Shown here one piece after another: positions 41,843-53,708 of a DNA stretch of 64,000 bases (its first letter is position 1; every line of letters starts with the position of its first letter). The stretch is from CAVWCQ01 sp963753545 (GTDB lineage Bacteria; Chloroflexota; Anaerolineae; Aggregatilineales; Aggregatilineaceae). Location of the stretch: positions 434,001-498,000 of the forward strand of contig CAVWCQ010000008.1 of assembly GCA_963753545.1 (NCBI GenBank), read 5' to 3'. The notes under the pieces are model-generated. The model did no database searches. It saw only the letters and a program-made list of their open reading frames with translations, and was not told the DNA's origin. Made by a program: the position numbers and the translations under genes.

Positions 41843-44800
41843 TTACTCCTCACCCAGCCGCAGTACCTGATTCACGCTCATCCGCCGCAGGAAGATGGCC
41901 GCGACGCCCATCAGGACCGTGAACGAGACGATCAGCGTCAGCAGCAGCCCGGCCAGATTGAGCAGCGGCAGGTGCAGCGAATTGCCGCCGACCAGTGACA
42001 GGAACGGCATCAGGATCAGCGCCAGCCCAACCCCGATCAGGCTGCCGATGATCAGAGCCGGGGTGATCAGCACCACCTGCTCGATGAACAGCAGCCGCCA
42101 GATATAACCCGCGTTCCAGCCCAGCGAACGCAGTACGCCGAAGGTGAAGGAGCGCTGCCGGGCGGTTACGATCAGATAGAAGGCGAAGTCCAGCAGACTG
42201 AGCGCGAGGCTGATCCAGAACCCGGCATAGAGCATACCGGCCACAGCGCTGGGCAGCGGTTCGCGCAGAATATCGCCGTAACGATCCCAGGCCCAGGCCA
42301 CACCCGTCACGCCGCTGATCTTGGCGATTGTTTCCTTGAGATCGCTGCTCGGTTCGCGATCCGGCACATCCAGCCAGATTTCGTTTGGCGCGAAGAAATT
42401 ATTCGAGACCGCCGCCTGATTGATCACAGGCTGGATCAATGTGCCATCGGTGATCAGGACCGGATCCGTCTTGGGCAGCGAGGGGATATCCTCGATTACG
42501 CCCACCACGACGAAGCCGACTTCCACCGATCCCGTGCCGAGATTGAGCACAATATTTTTGATATCGCCCGCCTTCAGCGGTTGATCGGCGGCGGTGCGGT
42601 AGCTGCCCGTCCCGGCGAACAGGTTAGCAAAGGTGGCGTTGATTACCACCGGGATTTGCCCAATGTCTGGCGGGTTTACAACAATGGAAGGTTCGCGCTG
42701 GCGGCCCCCCATGCGTCCCATCTGGTAATCGAGTCGCAGCGCCGTTTGACCATCCACCGGCGCGATATCGCCCGACGAGCGAGTAATCGTCACACCGCGC
42801 ACCCGGCTCATATTCGTGTCGGATGCCCACGATCCCGCGTAGGGGTTAGCAACGGTTGCTTCGGCCCAGGCGTTATCCTCGCTCTCGAAGCTGTCCAGCG
42901 GCTTGGACGTTCCAAAAGCGTCCTGTGTGGCGATCAGATCAACGTAGATCGTGTGCTGAAAGGCGTCCAGGTTGCCTGCCACACTGTTGATCCCGATCCG
43001 CATCAGGCGGTAGGGCAGTCGGCCCTGCACTGGAACCGGGCCATCGAGCGTCAGCCATTCATCCTGCGGCGTGGCAGGTACGACGGTATTGGCGGTTTCG
43101 TCCCCGGTTGTGGGCGCGACTATCGTTGTTCCCGGCTGGGTCAGATTGATACGGAAGGGCACGCCCAGCGAGTCCTGGACATAGGCGGTCAGTTGGACAG
43201 CGACCGCCGGGTCTTCAGGATTGCCGGGCGGCAGGGAATAGACCTGCACCGAGAGCCGCTGGGCATCGGCGGGCAGTTCCAGGCCGGGCGCGGGCGGCAG
43301 TTCAACTCCACGCAGGAGTTTTGCCGCGTCGTCCAGCCCTGCGAAGGACTCCACATCCGCCGCATCCAAACCAACGATGTGAACGGGGCGGCGCGATGAT
43401 TTCGAGTTTGCCTCGACATGCATCACCTGCACGGAATTTGCGACACCGGGCAGGCGGTCCCATTCGACAGACTGCGCATCGAGTTGGGCGGGGTTCAGTT
43501 CCACGCGGGCGCTGCCGCCTGTTTCATCGCGGGCGGTATTCCACGCGCCCCAGTCGCGGGTCGAACTCAGCCCCAGTGAGGCCGTGCCCAGGGCCAGCGT
43601 GCCAATCAGCAGCAGGACCAACTGGGCATAGTGGCCGGGATCGCGGGCGACATTCCACATCGCCAGCGGGGTAGTCAGGCGGCGGCTGCGCTGCGTCAGA
43701 CGCGCAATCAGGCCAACCACCCAGGGAAACAGACGCAGCCAGAGCAGGGCGATCCCGGTCAGCATCAAAGCCGGGCCGAGTAAATTAAATGGATCGTTGA
43801 GCGTTTCTGGCTGGGCCAGCTTGTTGTTTATGACGTCGAACAGATCCCGCAGGTTCGCGTCGGAAGGTTTGACGTGCCTGCCGCTGTCCGTCACGATATA
43901 GTCGATATTGCGCACGATCAGAAAATACATGCGGAAGACAAATGCCGCGCCCGCCACAATCAGCACCAGATCGAGATGGTAACGCGCCCAGGAAGGCCGC
44001 ACCGGAGGTCGCGAGGTGAGCTGCTTGAGCCGGAGCAGACTGCGCAGGGCAGCAGGCAGGCCGGGAACGGTCAGCACGATCACCGCCGCCAACCCCGCAA
44101 CTCCGCTCAGGATCAGCGAAATATTCGGGATGCGCGTGGCGGAGAGAGCCTGCCCGCCCATTGCTGATGACATGGGACCGGCGCGTTCCAGCAGCCGCAG
44201 GAAGACGATGCTGAGCACTGGCCCGGCGGCGATGCCGATCAGACCGAGCACGCCCACCGTCACGATTTGCAGGATCATCAACTGGGGATGCTCCCGCCCC
44301 GGCTGACAACCGTGCTCCATTCCGTGCCCTGCTGTTCGAGCACCAGCGCGACGGTATTGATCAGGTGGTAGAGCATGATCAGCAGGATGGCCGCCGAGAG
44401 CCAGATGATCGGCCCCTCGGTATTCGACACGTCGCCGGAGAAATTCTCCAAAATGCCCGTCAGCCCACTCAGAACATTCAGGCCAGGGTGATAGGCGTTC
44501 AGGCGGTTTCTGAGCAGTTGCAAGTGATGCTTCACATCCTGCGCATTATCCGCCGTGATCACGTTCGTGTTCGTGTCGATGACGTAGATATAGGCGCTGC
44601 CGGGCGTCACAGCGCGCAGCCAATCCGTGTAGGCTTCGGGGATGGCGGCCAGTCCATAATCATAGCGAAACTGGCCCAGGCTCATTTCCACGTCCGCGCC
44701 TTCGAGGAAGTTGCGGTTGCCCTGCCAGAACGGATCGGTGGGATTCTTTCGGCTCCACAATCCCGACAACGACCACCGAGGCCACATTCCCGCTGCGATC

Positions 44801-45451
44801 CGGCATCAGGTTGCCCAGTACGAGACGGCTGCCCAGTTCCAGTTTTGCTTTTTCGGCAACCGTCTTAGTGATGACGACTTCGACCTGTCCCCGGTTATAA
44901 GGCCCCACATAGCGCGCCTGCTGTTCTTCGTCGCTCAGCCCGCTCGGATCGACCTGTTCCGGTGTGGGCAGGCGAACCGGCCAGCGTCCCTCAACCAGGT
45001 TGAACAGGCCGGGCATATCATCGAAGGCGAACGGCTGGAAGGCCGTATTGAGCGAGGTAGCTCCGTCACGGTGGACATCCTGCCCAAAGCGGTAGACATA
45101 TCCGCCTGTTGCGCGCCCGGCGGTGGCGATATTCGCCAGCCCTTCCGTCGTCGTAGGGGCGGTGTATTCCGCACGGATATAGAAGCGGTAGCCTACGCCC
45201 AGGTCGCCCAGTTCATCCCGCACTACCTGATAGGATTCCTCAGTGAGCGGCTCGTTATCCACGATGATCGAAATCTGCTTATCTTCGCGGGCGGCAATAT
45301 CCAGTTCATGGCGCAGGCCGACATCGGTCACGGCGCGCACATAAAACGGCCCCAGGGCAAAGAATCCGGTCAGCAGGCAGACCGCCAGCAGCAGGATGCT
45401 CAGTGAGCGCCACTCGCGGCGCATGCGTTTGAGGATGAGTCCAATGGTCAT
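41843..45451 (-). CDS. FtsX-family ABC permease 1, very large (two frameshifts)
   Basis: About 1,200 residues when joined. One N-terminal helix (RREWRSLSILLLAVCLLTGFFAL) precedes a long extracellular domain, then FtsX core helices in the middle, a second extracellular domain, and the terminal FtsX core with LGWNAGYIWRLLFIEQVVLITPALIIG and the LRLGE end. Breaks: about 44735-44750 (one extra base or two missing; EPKESTDPFW restores the frame) and 44284-44287, a run of four G (C in the gene) where five would give SIPQLMILQIV. The upstream permease gene is a paralogue of similar size. It probably moves lipids, lipoproteins or peptides across the envelope, by analogy with LolCE/MacB. Confidence 0.82.
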
Positions 45452-45505
45452 ATCTTAAGTCCTGATTCCTGCGATTTTATTTGTACCCCAAAAACGCTTG
45501 TGCCC

Positions 45506-45617
45506 CTATCCCCAGCCCTTTCCCCAGTGCGCCTGGAGAAAGGGAGCCATTCCTCTCTCTACGTAGTGGGGAGAGGAAGTTAAGCGCAGCTTTTTGCGCT
45601 TAACCAGGAGAGGGGCT
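45506..45617. repeat. Dispersed double-palindrome repeat between the permease genes
   Basis: CCAGCCCTTTCCCCAGTGCGCCTGGAGAAAGGG, CTCTCTCTACGTAGTGGGGAGAGG and TTAAGCGCAGC...GCGCTTAA in succession: the same type as 24782 and 58300 but with an extra hairpin. It overlaps the last bases of the next gene. Confidence 0.65.
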
Positions 45618-48600
45618 ATTCATCACCCAGCCGCAGCGTCCGCGCCAGCGAAAGCTGCCGCACCAGCAGCAGACTGGAACTGAGCACCAATCCCAAGACG
45701 ACAACCATCATCGCGCCATATTGCAGCAGGCGGCTGAGTTCGACGCGCATCACGAACGGCGGAACCACCGATTTCGCCTGTCGCGCCCAGTGCCAGTGTC
45801 GGCACAACCTGACTTGCCAGCAGCCAGCCGAGCACTGCGCCCAGCACAATGCCGATGGTCATCACAAAAAGCTGTTCCAGGGCCAACCCGCCCACGACTC
45901 GGATGGATGACAGGCCAAGCGCCCGCAGCACGCCAAATTCCGTGCGGCGTGCCTGCGCGGTCAAACCTGCATAAGTCAGCAGACCCACCACGCTCAGCGC
46001 CAGGGCCATGATAAAGGCGAGATACATCAGCCCCAGCAGGCCCAGCCCCAGCGGGTTGGTGCGGAGCTTGTTCAGTTCGTTGGCGAGCGTCACACTGCTG
46101 AGCACGACAACCCCTTCGTTTTCGGGATCGTCCATGCGGCGGATCAGCCCGTTCACGGCGCTGCGGCTGCGTTCATTCATGCTGCCATCCAGCCGCAGCC
46201 ACACCTCGTCGGGATAATAGGACGCGCTCGGCCTCCGGTTGAGGTGGTAGAGCAGTTCGCGCTCATCGACCACAACGAACGAATTGCCCTTCGGAACAGC
46301 GGCGCTCGGCGTGCGGTCATAGAGCGACGGGAAATAATCGGTCACCAGCACCGCGCGCAATTGCACCGCCGTGCGGGCGACATCGATCACCGTGAAGGGG
46401 GGCGCATCCAGACCCACCGACAGGCCGTTTTCTTCCTGGACACGGCGGCTGACCACCGCGTCGAGGGCGGGCAGATCGGGGTAATTCAGCAATGCGCCTA
46501 CGGTTGATCGCTGCGCCTCCTGGTCCCAACTCAGGTAAACGGAGTTGCTGCGTTCGCTGGGCAGCGTCCAGCCGGGATTAGTCCGCCCGGTTGCCGTCGC
46601 GCCGTGATCGTACAGAAATTCCCAGGTGTTGTTCGAGAAAATCTGGTACGGCGTTGCTGCCCCAGTCGCGTCGATCAGCGTCATATCCGCCAGGGTCAGG
46701 CGCATGCCGCGCTGCCCCTGCGGGCTGTTGCTGCGAAATTCCCAGTAAATCGAGACGAGGCGCACCGGACCCTGCGGCACATACTTCAGCGCGGAGACAT
46801 CGGCCTCCATATAGACCCAGCCGCTCGGTACGTAGGCGCGGGCGCTTTCGCCCGGCGCATCGACGCCCTGCCGCAGATATTCGACCTCAACGGGCTTTAC
46901 CGGGACGAGCACCCACGCGCCGTTGGCATCCAGCAGGCGCAGGCCGAGATTGGTCCGCTGCGTCAGCAAACCGACGCTCTGCCGGTAAACCTGATCGTTG
47001 GAAAAGCCGAAACTCGGTGTTTCAAAGCGCGCCCACAGCCCGATTTTGTTGGGAACGCTGGGCAGTTCTTTACCGGGGATCGGCAGATCGGGGCTGGTCG
47101 TGTGCGGCGCATAGATCGGGCCGAGATCGTCGCGCCAGTAGAGCGTGCTGCCGAACGTATCGGGATTGATGCCGAGGATGTTGCCGCGCAGTTCGCCATC
47201 AATGCTGGTGCTCAGATTAGCGTTAATGATGCGGAAGCTGGTCGTCGCCGCTTCCACGCCGTCCTGCTGCAAATAATAGTCAGTGGACCGGGCGCGGTTC
47301 ACATTCAGATCGGTATCGCGCTCGACAAAGCGCACATCGGTGCCAACCTGATATTCCGCCTGATCTTCCTGGCTGTTGGAGACGGTCGCCCGGAAACTGG
47401 TCGCGAACCAGCCGATGCCAATTGCCAGGGCCAGCAAAAAGGTGATGCGCCCGTAGTGGACCGGTTCGCGGCTGAGCTGCCAGCTAGCCATTGCACTCAG
47501 CAGTCCGCGCCCCTGCGTCGATACACGAGCGGCCCAGCGTGCCGCCAGCGGGAAAAGCCGCAGCGCCAGACTGCCTAGCGCGAAAAAGAGCAGGGCGGGA
47601 GCCATCAGCATCAGCGGGTCAGCCTGCTGGTCGCCCAGGTTCACATCTGACAGCGGCGTGCCGTTGCGAACCAGCATCCACAGCGCGCCCATGCCGATCA
47701 AGGCCAGGATGATGTCCACATAATAACGCTGCCACCAGTGCGCGCCTTCTGCACGAGTCGCCGCACCGCCCGCCGTGATCAGGGGCAGACGCAGCACAGG
47801 CCTCAGGGTGAGCATCAGCGCCAGGAAGGTGACGCCGGACGCCAGCGCCGCGTAAGCAAACACACTGCGGGTCAGGGGCAGCGGGAAGTCCTTGGTATTG
47901 GCGACTACCGGGCCAAGCCCCTTGAGCAGCAGTTGCGACAAAAACGGCGCGATGAGGATCGACAGCACGCAGATCAGCAGCGCTTCGATGCCGCGCAGCA
48001 GCAGAATCTGGCTGTCCCATGCGCCCCGGCTTTGCAGCATCGCGATCTCGCGCCGTTCGCCGCGCCGGACGAGCGCCGCTGTCACCATCAGAAAGAACAG
48101 CACCAGCGCGCCAACTTGCAGCAGCAGCAGGCCAAACGGCGCATCAAGCAGTGCAACCTCCCGCGCATATTGCAGCAGGATGCCCTTATCTTTGTCCTTG
48201 CGGATCACGTCGTAATCGATCAGGCGCGTGTAATAGTTAAAGGCCAGATCCTGCCGTTCGATGGTGCTGGCGTCCTGGTTGGCGGCGTTGGGGATCAGCG
48301 AGTCTTTAAATTCATAGCGCATATCATCCGACAGCTTGCGCAGTGCGGAGCGGGCCTCATCAATGTGCGAGAAGGGCAGGTGATCGTGGGCGAAGAGGAT
48401 GCGCCAGCCGATGCGAGTCGGCGTGTCTGGCAGAAATTCCGTTGCGGCACGGTCCACTTCATCGCGCCCGGTCAAAAAGACAAATTCATAATCCCATTTA
48501 CCCGCGCCGCCCTTTTTATCGAGCAGGCGCAGGGGGGAGGGTTCCATCCAGTAGTCGGCTTCTTCATCGATGGGCGCAATCACCCCGACGATGCGCGCTT

Positions 48601-49384
48601 TGATCGGACGGCTGGTAGCATGACCTTTACCCGTCTGTCCCTTTTCATCCATTCCCTGGTCGAGCACCAGGACCGCGCCCGATTCCAGGTTGATTTCGTT
48701 GGCCACATTGAGGCCAATCACCACTTCAACATCGTCGCCGCTGTTTTCCGGCGGATATTGGGGCAGGCGGCCTGTCACCACGCGGACGCGCTTCGTCCAG
48801 TCTTCGTAATAGCCGAGCCGGGACCGCACACCGACGAACGGCTGGTTCTCGCCGTTTTCGTTGACAAGGGCGATACCCATCGCTTCGGTTTCGTTGTAAT
48901 CCGCGATCTTATTCACCCAACCGCCGATTGAGCCCAGGTCGTTTTTGACCATTTGCGCGGTCAGCTTCGATGCGCTGTTGGCCAGTTCGACCAACCCGCC
49001 GCGATCCGCCCATTCGCTGGCGCGCAGACTAATGCTGGACGACACGTTGGAATCCCGGCTGGGCTGATCGTCCAGGCGCTGCGTCATGCCAACCTGGGCG
49101 ACCGCTGTGGTATAGAGCGGCACCAGCGCGCCGATGGATGCAGCCAGGATCGTCCCCACAATAATGGTCAACAGTGATCGCCACTGCGTCACCAGGCGAG
49201 CCACCGCCAGGTGAAAGGTATAACGGATGGGGGTATGGAGGAGTTCGTTAATCCCTTCGATGAGGATCGCAAGTCGTCCTGTTTTGCGGCGGCCATTCGT
49301 GGGGCGACTATTTGCCGCCCGGCCCGGCTCGATCCCTCCATACGCCTCCGTGGGGCTGTTCAAAGAACCGTTCTTTTCGCTCAT
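45616..49384 (-). CDS. FtsX-family ABC permease 2, very large (frameshifted near 45770)
   Basis: About 1,255 residues. The cytosolic start has a Pro/Gly/Arg-rich leader, then a helix (LLTIIVGTILAASIGALVPLYTTAVA), an extracellular domain, central FtsX helices, a second extracellular domain and a C-terminal FtsX core (FGVLRALGLSSIRVVGGLALEQLFVM). The last 50 residues, ending LRLGDE as in permease 1, are in another frame; dropping one C in the GAAATCGGT stretch (45766-45775) gives GATGEMVVPPFVMRVEL. The ATG at 49384 follows GAGAAGAG. First gene of the operon. Confidence 0.85.
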
Positions 49385-49552
49385 GAAAAACTCTTCTCGC
49401 TCGACTTTAGGATGAAACAAGCAGCGTTTCACTTTGTGTTTATACGTGTACAGCGAGCCAGCCTGTCACCTGACAAACTGGCCCAAAAGGGAGTATTCTA
49501 CCGCATTGGACAGAATTCGTTACTCTCTATTTTAAAAATCATCCGGACCCGC

Positions 49553-49581
49553 TTGTTTTACGTAAGACCTCAGGCTATACT
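49553..49581 (+). promoter_or_regulatory. Candidate promoter of the first S1 gene
   Basis: TTGTTT, 17-base spacer, TATACT. It lies 180 bases before the S1 gene in the 376-base divergent region 49385-49760, which otherwise shows only AT-rich sequence and a ribosome-binding site AAGGTGG. Confidence 0.45.
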
Positions 49582-49760
49582 TGTTAATGGTCTTCGCAGC
49601 CGGACACGAACCGAGTGGCAACCGTCCTTACCTAAATTATGTTATGATTTATCCATATAGGATGGCTGCAACGGGTGAACGTAACGCAACATGTGGTGCG
49701 GGTCGAGTGCACTCCGCCAGCGAACCGAGCCGACTCCCAACATAAGGTGGTAGATATTCT

Positions 49761-51203
49761 ATGGATCTCGAGGAAAACAAGCACAAGAAGCCGAATTCCT
49801 CTAACGGCGAACCACAGCAATCCAACGAACCAGAAGAAGAAATGACTGGCGAGAGCTTCATGGAAATGCTGGAGGCGTCATTCGATTACGAACCGCCCCG
49901 CCGAGGTGATATTCGCAATGCGATCATCCTGCAAATCGAGTCAAATGAAATCATAGTTGACATGGGCGCAAAGCAGGACGGGATTGTTACGTCCCAAGAC
50001 CTGGAGCGGCTGGAAGATGGCTTCCGGAAGTCGCTGAAGGTCGGGCAGGAAGTCCCGGTCTATGTGCTCAACCCACGCGACAGCGACGGCAACCTTGTCG
50101 TGTCGATTAACATGGGACTTCAGCAGTACGATTGGGATGCTGCCCGGCGATTGATGGAAACCGATGAAGTGGTCGAAGTGACCGTCACCGGACACAACCG
50201 GGGTGGTATCCTGGTGCGCTGGAAGATGCTGGAAGGCTTCATCCCCTCCTCGCATATGGTGACGGTCAGCGCCGGGCTGCAAGGCAACGAACGCCGCGAG
50301 GCGCTCAATTCGCTGATCGGCCAGAAACTTGGCGTGAAGGTCATCGAGGTGGATCAGGACCGCCGCCGTTTGATCTTCTCCGAACGCGAGGCGCAGCGTG
50401 AGTGGCGCGCCCAGCAAAAAGCCCGCCTGCTCTCCGAACTGCACGAAGGCGACGTGGTACGCGGCACGGTTACGGGCCTGCGCGATTTCGGCGCGTTTGT
50501 TAACCTGGGCGGCGCGGATGGCCTGATTCACGTCAGCGAACTGGCGTGGCATCGGGTTGACCACCCGCGTGATGTGCTGAAAGTTGGCCAGGAAATTGAC
50601 GTGTACGTGCTCAGCCTGGACCGCAACACGAACCGTATCGCGCTCAGCCGCAAGCGCCTGCTGCCCGATCCCTGGGAAAACGCCCTGGAGCGTTACCACG
50701 AGGGCATGCTGGTCGAAGGGACTGTGACCAACGTCGTGGACTTCGGCGCATTCATCGCGCTCGATGACGGCCTGGAAGGTCTGCTGCACCTGAGCGAGAT
50801 GGGCGACGGCTCGTTAAAGGAACCGTACAGCTACGTCAAGAAGGGCGACCGCTTGCAACTGCGCATCAGCCGCCTGGAACCTGATCAGCGGCGTGTGGGC
50901 TTTACCCAGCGCTGGGGCGTCGATCCTGAATTAGCTGCTGCTGATGCGGCGGCGGCAGAAGCCGCGAGCGCGGAAGTCGCAGACGAAGAAGCGGAAACGG
51001 CAGTCGAAACTGAGACATCCGCCGAGAGCGCGTCTTATGATGAGGGCATGCCCGCCGAAGAAACAATGCCCGCTGAGGACACGATGCCGTCGACGGAAAA
51101 CGGCGTGGTTCCGAGCGATGAGCCTCCGAGCGATGAGCCTCCCAGCGACGAGCCGATGGGCGAAGTCGAAGACACCAATACAGGCGAAGACGAAGAAGGG
51201 TAA
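49761..51203 (+). CDS. rpsA: S1 RNA-binding domain protein (ribosomal protein S1-like), copy 1
   Basis: 480 residues with four S1 domains: residues about 48-118, 128-205, 218-290 (EGDVVRGTVTGLRDFGAFVNLGGADGLIHVSEL) and 303-375. The C-terminal 100 residues are acidic and repetitive (PAEETMPAEDTMPS, then SDEPP three times encoded by a 15-base tandem repeat). It binds mRNA on the 30S subunit. A second, shorter four-domain copy lies at 55204. Which of the two is the ribosomal protein cannot be told from sequence. Confidence 0.88.
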   Translation: MDLEENKHKKPNSSNGEPQQSNEPEEEMTGESFMEMLEASFDYEPPRRGDIRNAIILQIESNEIIVDMGAKQDGIVTSQDLERLEDGFRKSLKVGQEVPVYVLNPRDSDGNLVVSINMGLQQYDWDAARRLMETDEVVEVTVTGHNRGGILVRWKMLEGFIPSSHMVTVSAGLQGNERREALNSLIGQKLGVKVIEVDQDRRRLIFSEREAQREWRAQQKARLLSELHEGDVVRGTVTGLRDFGAFVNLGGADGLIHVSELAWHRVDHPRDVLKVGQEIDVYVLSLDRNTNRIALSRKRLLPDPWENALERYHEGMLVEGTVTNVVDFGAFIALDDGLEGLLHLSEMGDGSLKEPYSYVKKGDRLQLRISRLEPDQRRVGFTQRWGVDPELAAADAAAAEAASAEVADEEAETAVETETSAESASYDEGMPAEETMPAEDTMPSTENGVVPSDEPPSDEPPSDEPMGEVEDTNTGEDEEG

Positions 51204-51238
51204 TCCCGGTCTCGCGTCATAGTCTTATTCATTGCCAG

Positions 51239-52438
51239 CTACCCGGTGATCGTGGGCGGGTGGCTGTTTTGATTCCTGGGGTGACCTCTCACCCACACAG
51301 AATAGCGGGGAGAGAGGAGCGCCGTTCCAGCCAGCAGGAACCCAGCCAGCGCCAGCCGCCAGGGCCGCCACTGCCGCCGGAGAGGGGGCGACCACTGCGG
51401 ATCGTAATCGGGGCCGGGGCGAACCGTCAGGCGCTGCTGGTCCGATCCATCGGCACGCATGCGGTACACTTCGTAGTTCCCGTGGCGGCGTGATGTGAAG
51501 GCAATCCACTGCCCGTCCGGTGACCACTGCGCGCCCCAGACGTCCGTCGTGGTCAGCCGCTTAAGGCCTGTGCCATCGATGCGCATCCGATAGAGGGCAT
51601 AGAGCTGCGCTTCGCCATTGGGGTCCAGGCAGTATTCAAACAGAATCCACTGCCCATCGGGTGACCACTTCGGCCCAATGTGCCAGCCGTGGCCACTGGT
51701 GATAGGCTGCTGGCTGCTTCCATCTGTCTCGTAGATGTTCATCTGGTTGTTGAACTCATCAGGAGAGGAGACGAAGGTGAGGTGCTGCCCGTCTGGCGAC
51801 CACTGGGGAAAGTCCCGTGCCAGCGGTAACGCCGGATCGCTCAGTCGCTGCTGATCGGTTCCGTTGGCGCGCATGCGGTAGAGAGCCGCGCTGCCCTCTC
51901 GTTCGGACAAAAAAGCGATCCGTTGGCCGTCCGGTGACCAACTGGGCATGCCATCCCAGCCCGGACTGCTGGTCAGGCACCGCTTGTCAGTCCCGTTAGC
52001 GCGCATGCGGCAGACCTCATAATTATCGCGATTGTCGCCTGCCGCCTCGAAGGCAATCCACTGGCCGTCGGGCGACCAGGAGGGTGTTCGCAGCACGGCG
52101 GCGTTAGTCGTGAGCCGCTCCTCGCCTGTACCATTGAGCCGCACGCGGTAGATATCCGTCGTCAGCGCGTCGGGATGATAAGAGAGGAAGGCGATCCATT
52201 GCCCGTCGGGCGACCATTGCGGATTCGAATCGCTGCCCGGTCCCGCCGTAACCCGCTGCTGGACCGTGCCATCAGGCCGCATCCGCATCACGTCCGCGCT
52301 GCCGTTCTGCTCCGACACGAACACGATCCAGGCGCTGGGCGGCGTGCCGTCCTGATCCGTTTGCAGCCACAGCGCGGCGCTGGTCACCAGCAGCAGCGAT
52401 CCAGCCAGTCCCGCGACCAGCCGTAAAAATTGGACCAC
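51239..52438 (-). CDS. Membrane-anchored TolB-like propeller, paralogue 1
   Basis: 399 residues. GTG start at 52438 behind GGGAGGA; this start aligns exactly with those of the two paralogues upstream. One N-terminal helix, then about seven blades of the form NPQWSPDGQWIAFLS...YRMRANGT, and a hydrophobic C-terminal helix (WRPWRLALAGFLLAGTALL). Almost every blade ends in RMR-DGT. The propeller would face outside, held at both ends by the membrane. Function unknown; binding or sensing is likely. Confidence 0.85.
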   Translation of the reverse strand: MVQFLRLVAGLAGSLLLVTSAALWLQTDQDGTPPSAWIVFVSEQNGSADVMRMRPDGTVQQRVTAGPGSDSNPQWSPDGQWIAFLSYHPDALTTDIYRVRLNGTGEERLTTNAAVLRTPSWSPDGQWIAFEAAGDNRDNYEVCRMRANGTDKRCLTSSPGWDGMPSWSPDGQRIAFLSEREGSAALYRMRANGTDQQRLSDPALPLARDFPQWSPDGQHLTFVSSPDEFNNQMNIYETDGSSQQPITSGHGWHIGPKWSPDGQWILFEYCLDPNGEAQLYALYRMRIDGTGLKRLTTTDVWGAQWSPDGQWIAFTSRRHGNYEVYRMRADGSDQQRLTVRPGPDYDPQWSPPLRRQWRPWRLALAGFLLAGTALLSPRYSVWVRGHPRNQNSHPPTITG

Positions 52439-52483
52439 AGTTCCTCCCGTACGCATGGCAATGGTTGAGCCCGCCTGTCTGAT

Positions 52484-53632
52484 CTAAAGCGCCGATCTGC
52501 GCCAGGGCTGCACTGCCGTGCCGGGCAGCAGGGCCGCACTCAACAGGATCGTTCCGGCTATCGCGTTATGCCAGGGATGCCAGTGCCGCTGGAGCGAGGG
52601 TGACCACTGCGGCGAGAGCGTGTTTCCCCCGATCAGGCGCTCCTGCTCACTGCCATCGGCGCGCATCCGGTAGACCTCAAAGCTCCGGCTGCGGTTCGAC
52701 ATAAACAGGATCCACTTGCCGTCGGGCGACCAGCGCGGGATCGCGTCGTCTGCCCGGCGAAGTGTCAACTGCTCCTCCGCTTTTCCGTCGGGTGTCACGC
52801 GGTACACGGCGTAATGCCCGTTGCGGTTCGACATAAAGACAATCCACTGTCCGTCGGGCGACCACTGCGGCGCGAAATTCCAGCCCAACTCCTGGACCAG
52901 TGCCGCCTGATCCGTCCCGTCGGCGCGCATCCGGTAGAGGGAGTAGTCATATCTGCCGTCGCGATAGTGATCGTCGCGGTTGGAGGTAAAGACAATCCAC
53001 TGTCCGTCAGGCGACCATTGGGGGTTTTCATCCCACCGCGGCTCATTGGTAAGCTGCTGCTGGTCCGATCCGTCGGCGCGCATCCGGTAAATATTGTGAT
53101 TGCCATCCCGGTTCGACGTAAAAGCGATCCACTGCCCATCCGGCGACCACTGCGGCTGGGTATCTTCGTCCGGGCTGGCTGTGAGATTTTGCAGTTGCGT
53201 CCCATTGGGGTGCATCCGGTATAGATCGCCATTGCCGTCCCGGTAGCTTTTGAACACAATCCATTGGCCGTCGGGCGACCATATCGGGTGTTCGTCCCGG
53301 CTGGGATGGACGGTCAGGCGCTGCGGGCCAGACCCGTCGGCGCGCATGCGATAGATTTCGTAGTTGCCATCACGCGATGACATAAAGACGATCCAGCGGC
53401 CATCGGGCGACCACTGCGGCTGCAAGTCTTCGCCCCAATTGCTGGTGAGATTCTGAAGATGAGCGCCATCCCAGCGTGTCCGGTAGATTTCGTGATTGCC
53501 ATCGTTTGACGAGACAAAGACGATCCACGGGCCAGGAGGGTGGTCAGACCGTGTGAACAGGTGAACAACAGCCGTTGTGGTGAGCATCAGCAGGCCGAGC
53601 GCTCCGGCCAGCATCCGCAGAAGTAAAGACAT
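52484..53632 (-). CDS. Membrane-anchored TolB-like propeller, paralogue 2
   Basis: 382 residues, same plan as its neighbours: N-terminal helix (LLLRMLAGALGLLMLTTTAVV), seven or more blades (QPQWSPDGRWIVFMSSRDGNYEIYRMRADGS) and a C-terminal hydrophobic segment (WHNAIAGTILLSAALLPG). Blades are very regular, and several differ at only a few residues. ATG 53632 follows AGAGGA. The 45-base gap to paralogue 1 suggests cotranscription. Confidence 0.85.
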   Translation of the reverse strand: MSLLLRMLAGALGLLMLTTTAVVHLFTRSDHPPGPWIVFVSSNDGNHEIYRTRWDGAHLQNLTSNWGEDLQPQWSPDGRWIVFMSSRDGNYEIYRMRADGSGPQRLTVHPSRDEHPIWSPDGQWIVFKSYRDGNGDLYRMHPNGTQLQNLTASPDEDTQPQWSPDGQWIAFTSNRDGNHNIYRMRADGSDQQQLTNEPRWDENPQWSPDGQWIVFTSNRDDHYRDGRYDYSLYRMRADGTDQAALVQELGWNFAPQWSPDGQWIVFMSNRNGHYAVYRVTPDGKAEEQLTLRRADDAIPRWSPDGKWILFMSNRSRSFEVYRMRADGSEQERLIGGNTLSPQWSPSLQRHWHPWHNAIAGTILLSAALLPGTAVQPWRRSAL

Positions 53633-53708
53633 GAGTCCGAATCCTCTGGAACAACGTGCGTTCAACAGATTCTATAGACTTACATGCTGCGCTGGGGAAC
53701 TTTTTAGG

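Noticed and set aside
47738..48931. 397-codon plus-strand frame across permease 2
   Set aside because: Gln/Arg/His-rich antisense reading of a GC-rich gene; the minus-strand FtsX protein explains the region fully.
50944..51180. CRISPR-like short repeats at the end of S1 copy 1
   Set aside because: They are 15-base in-frame repeats coding for SDEPP units, without spacers.
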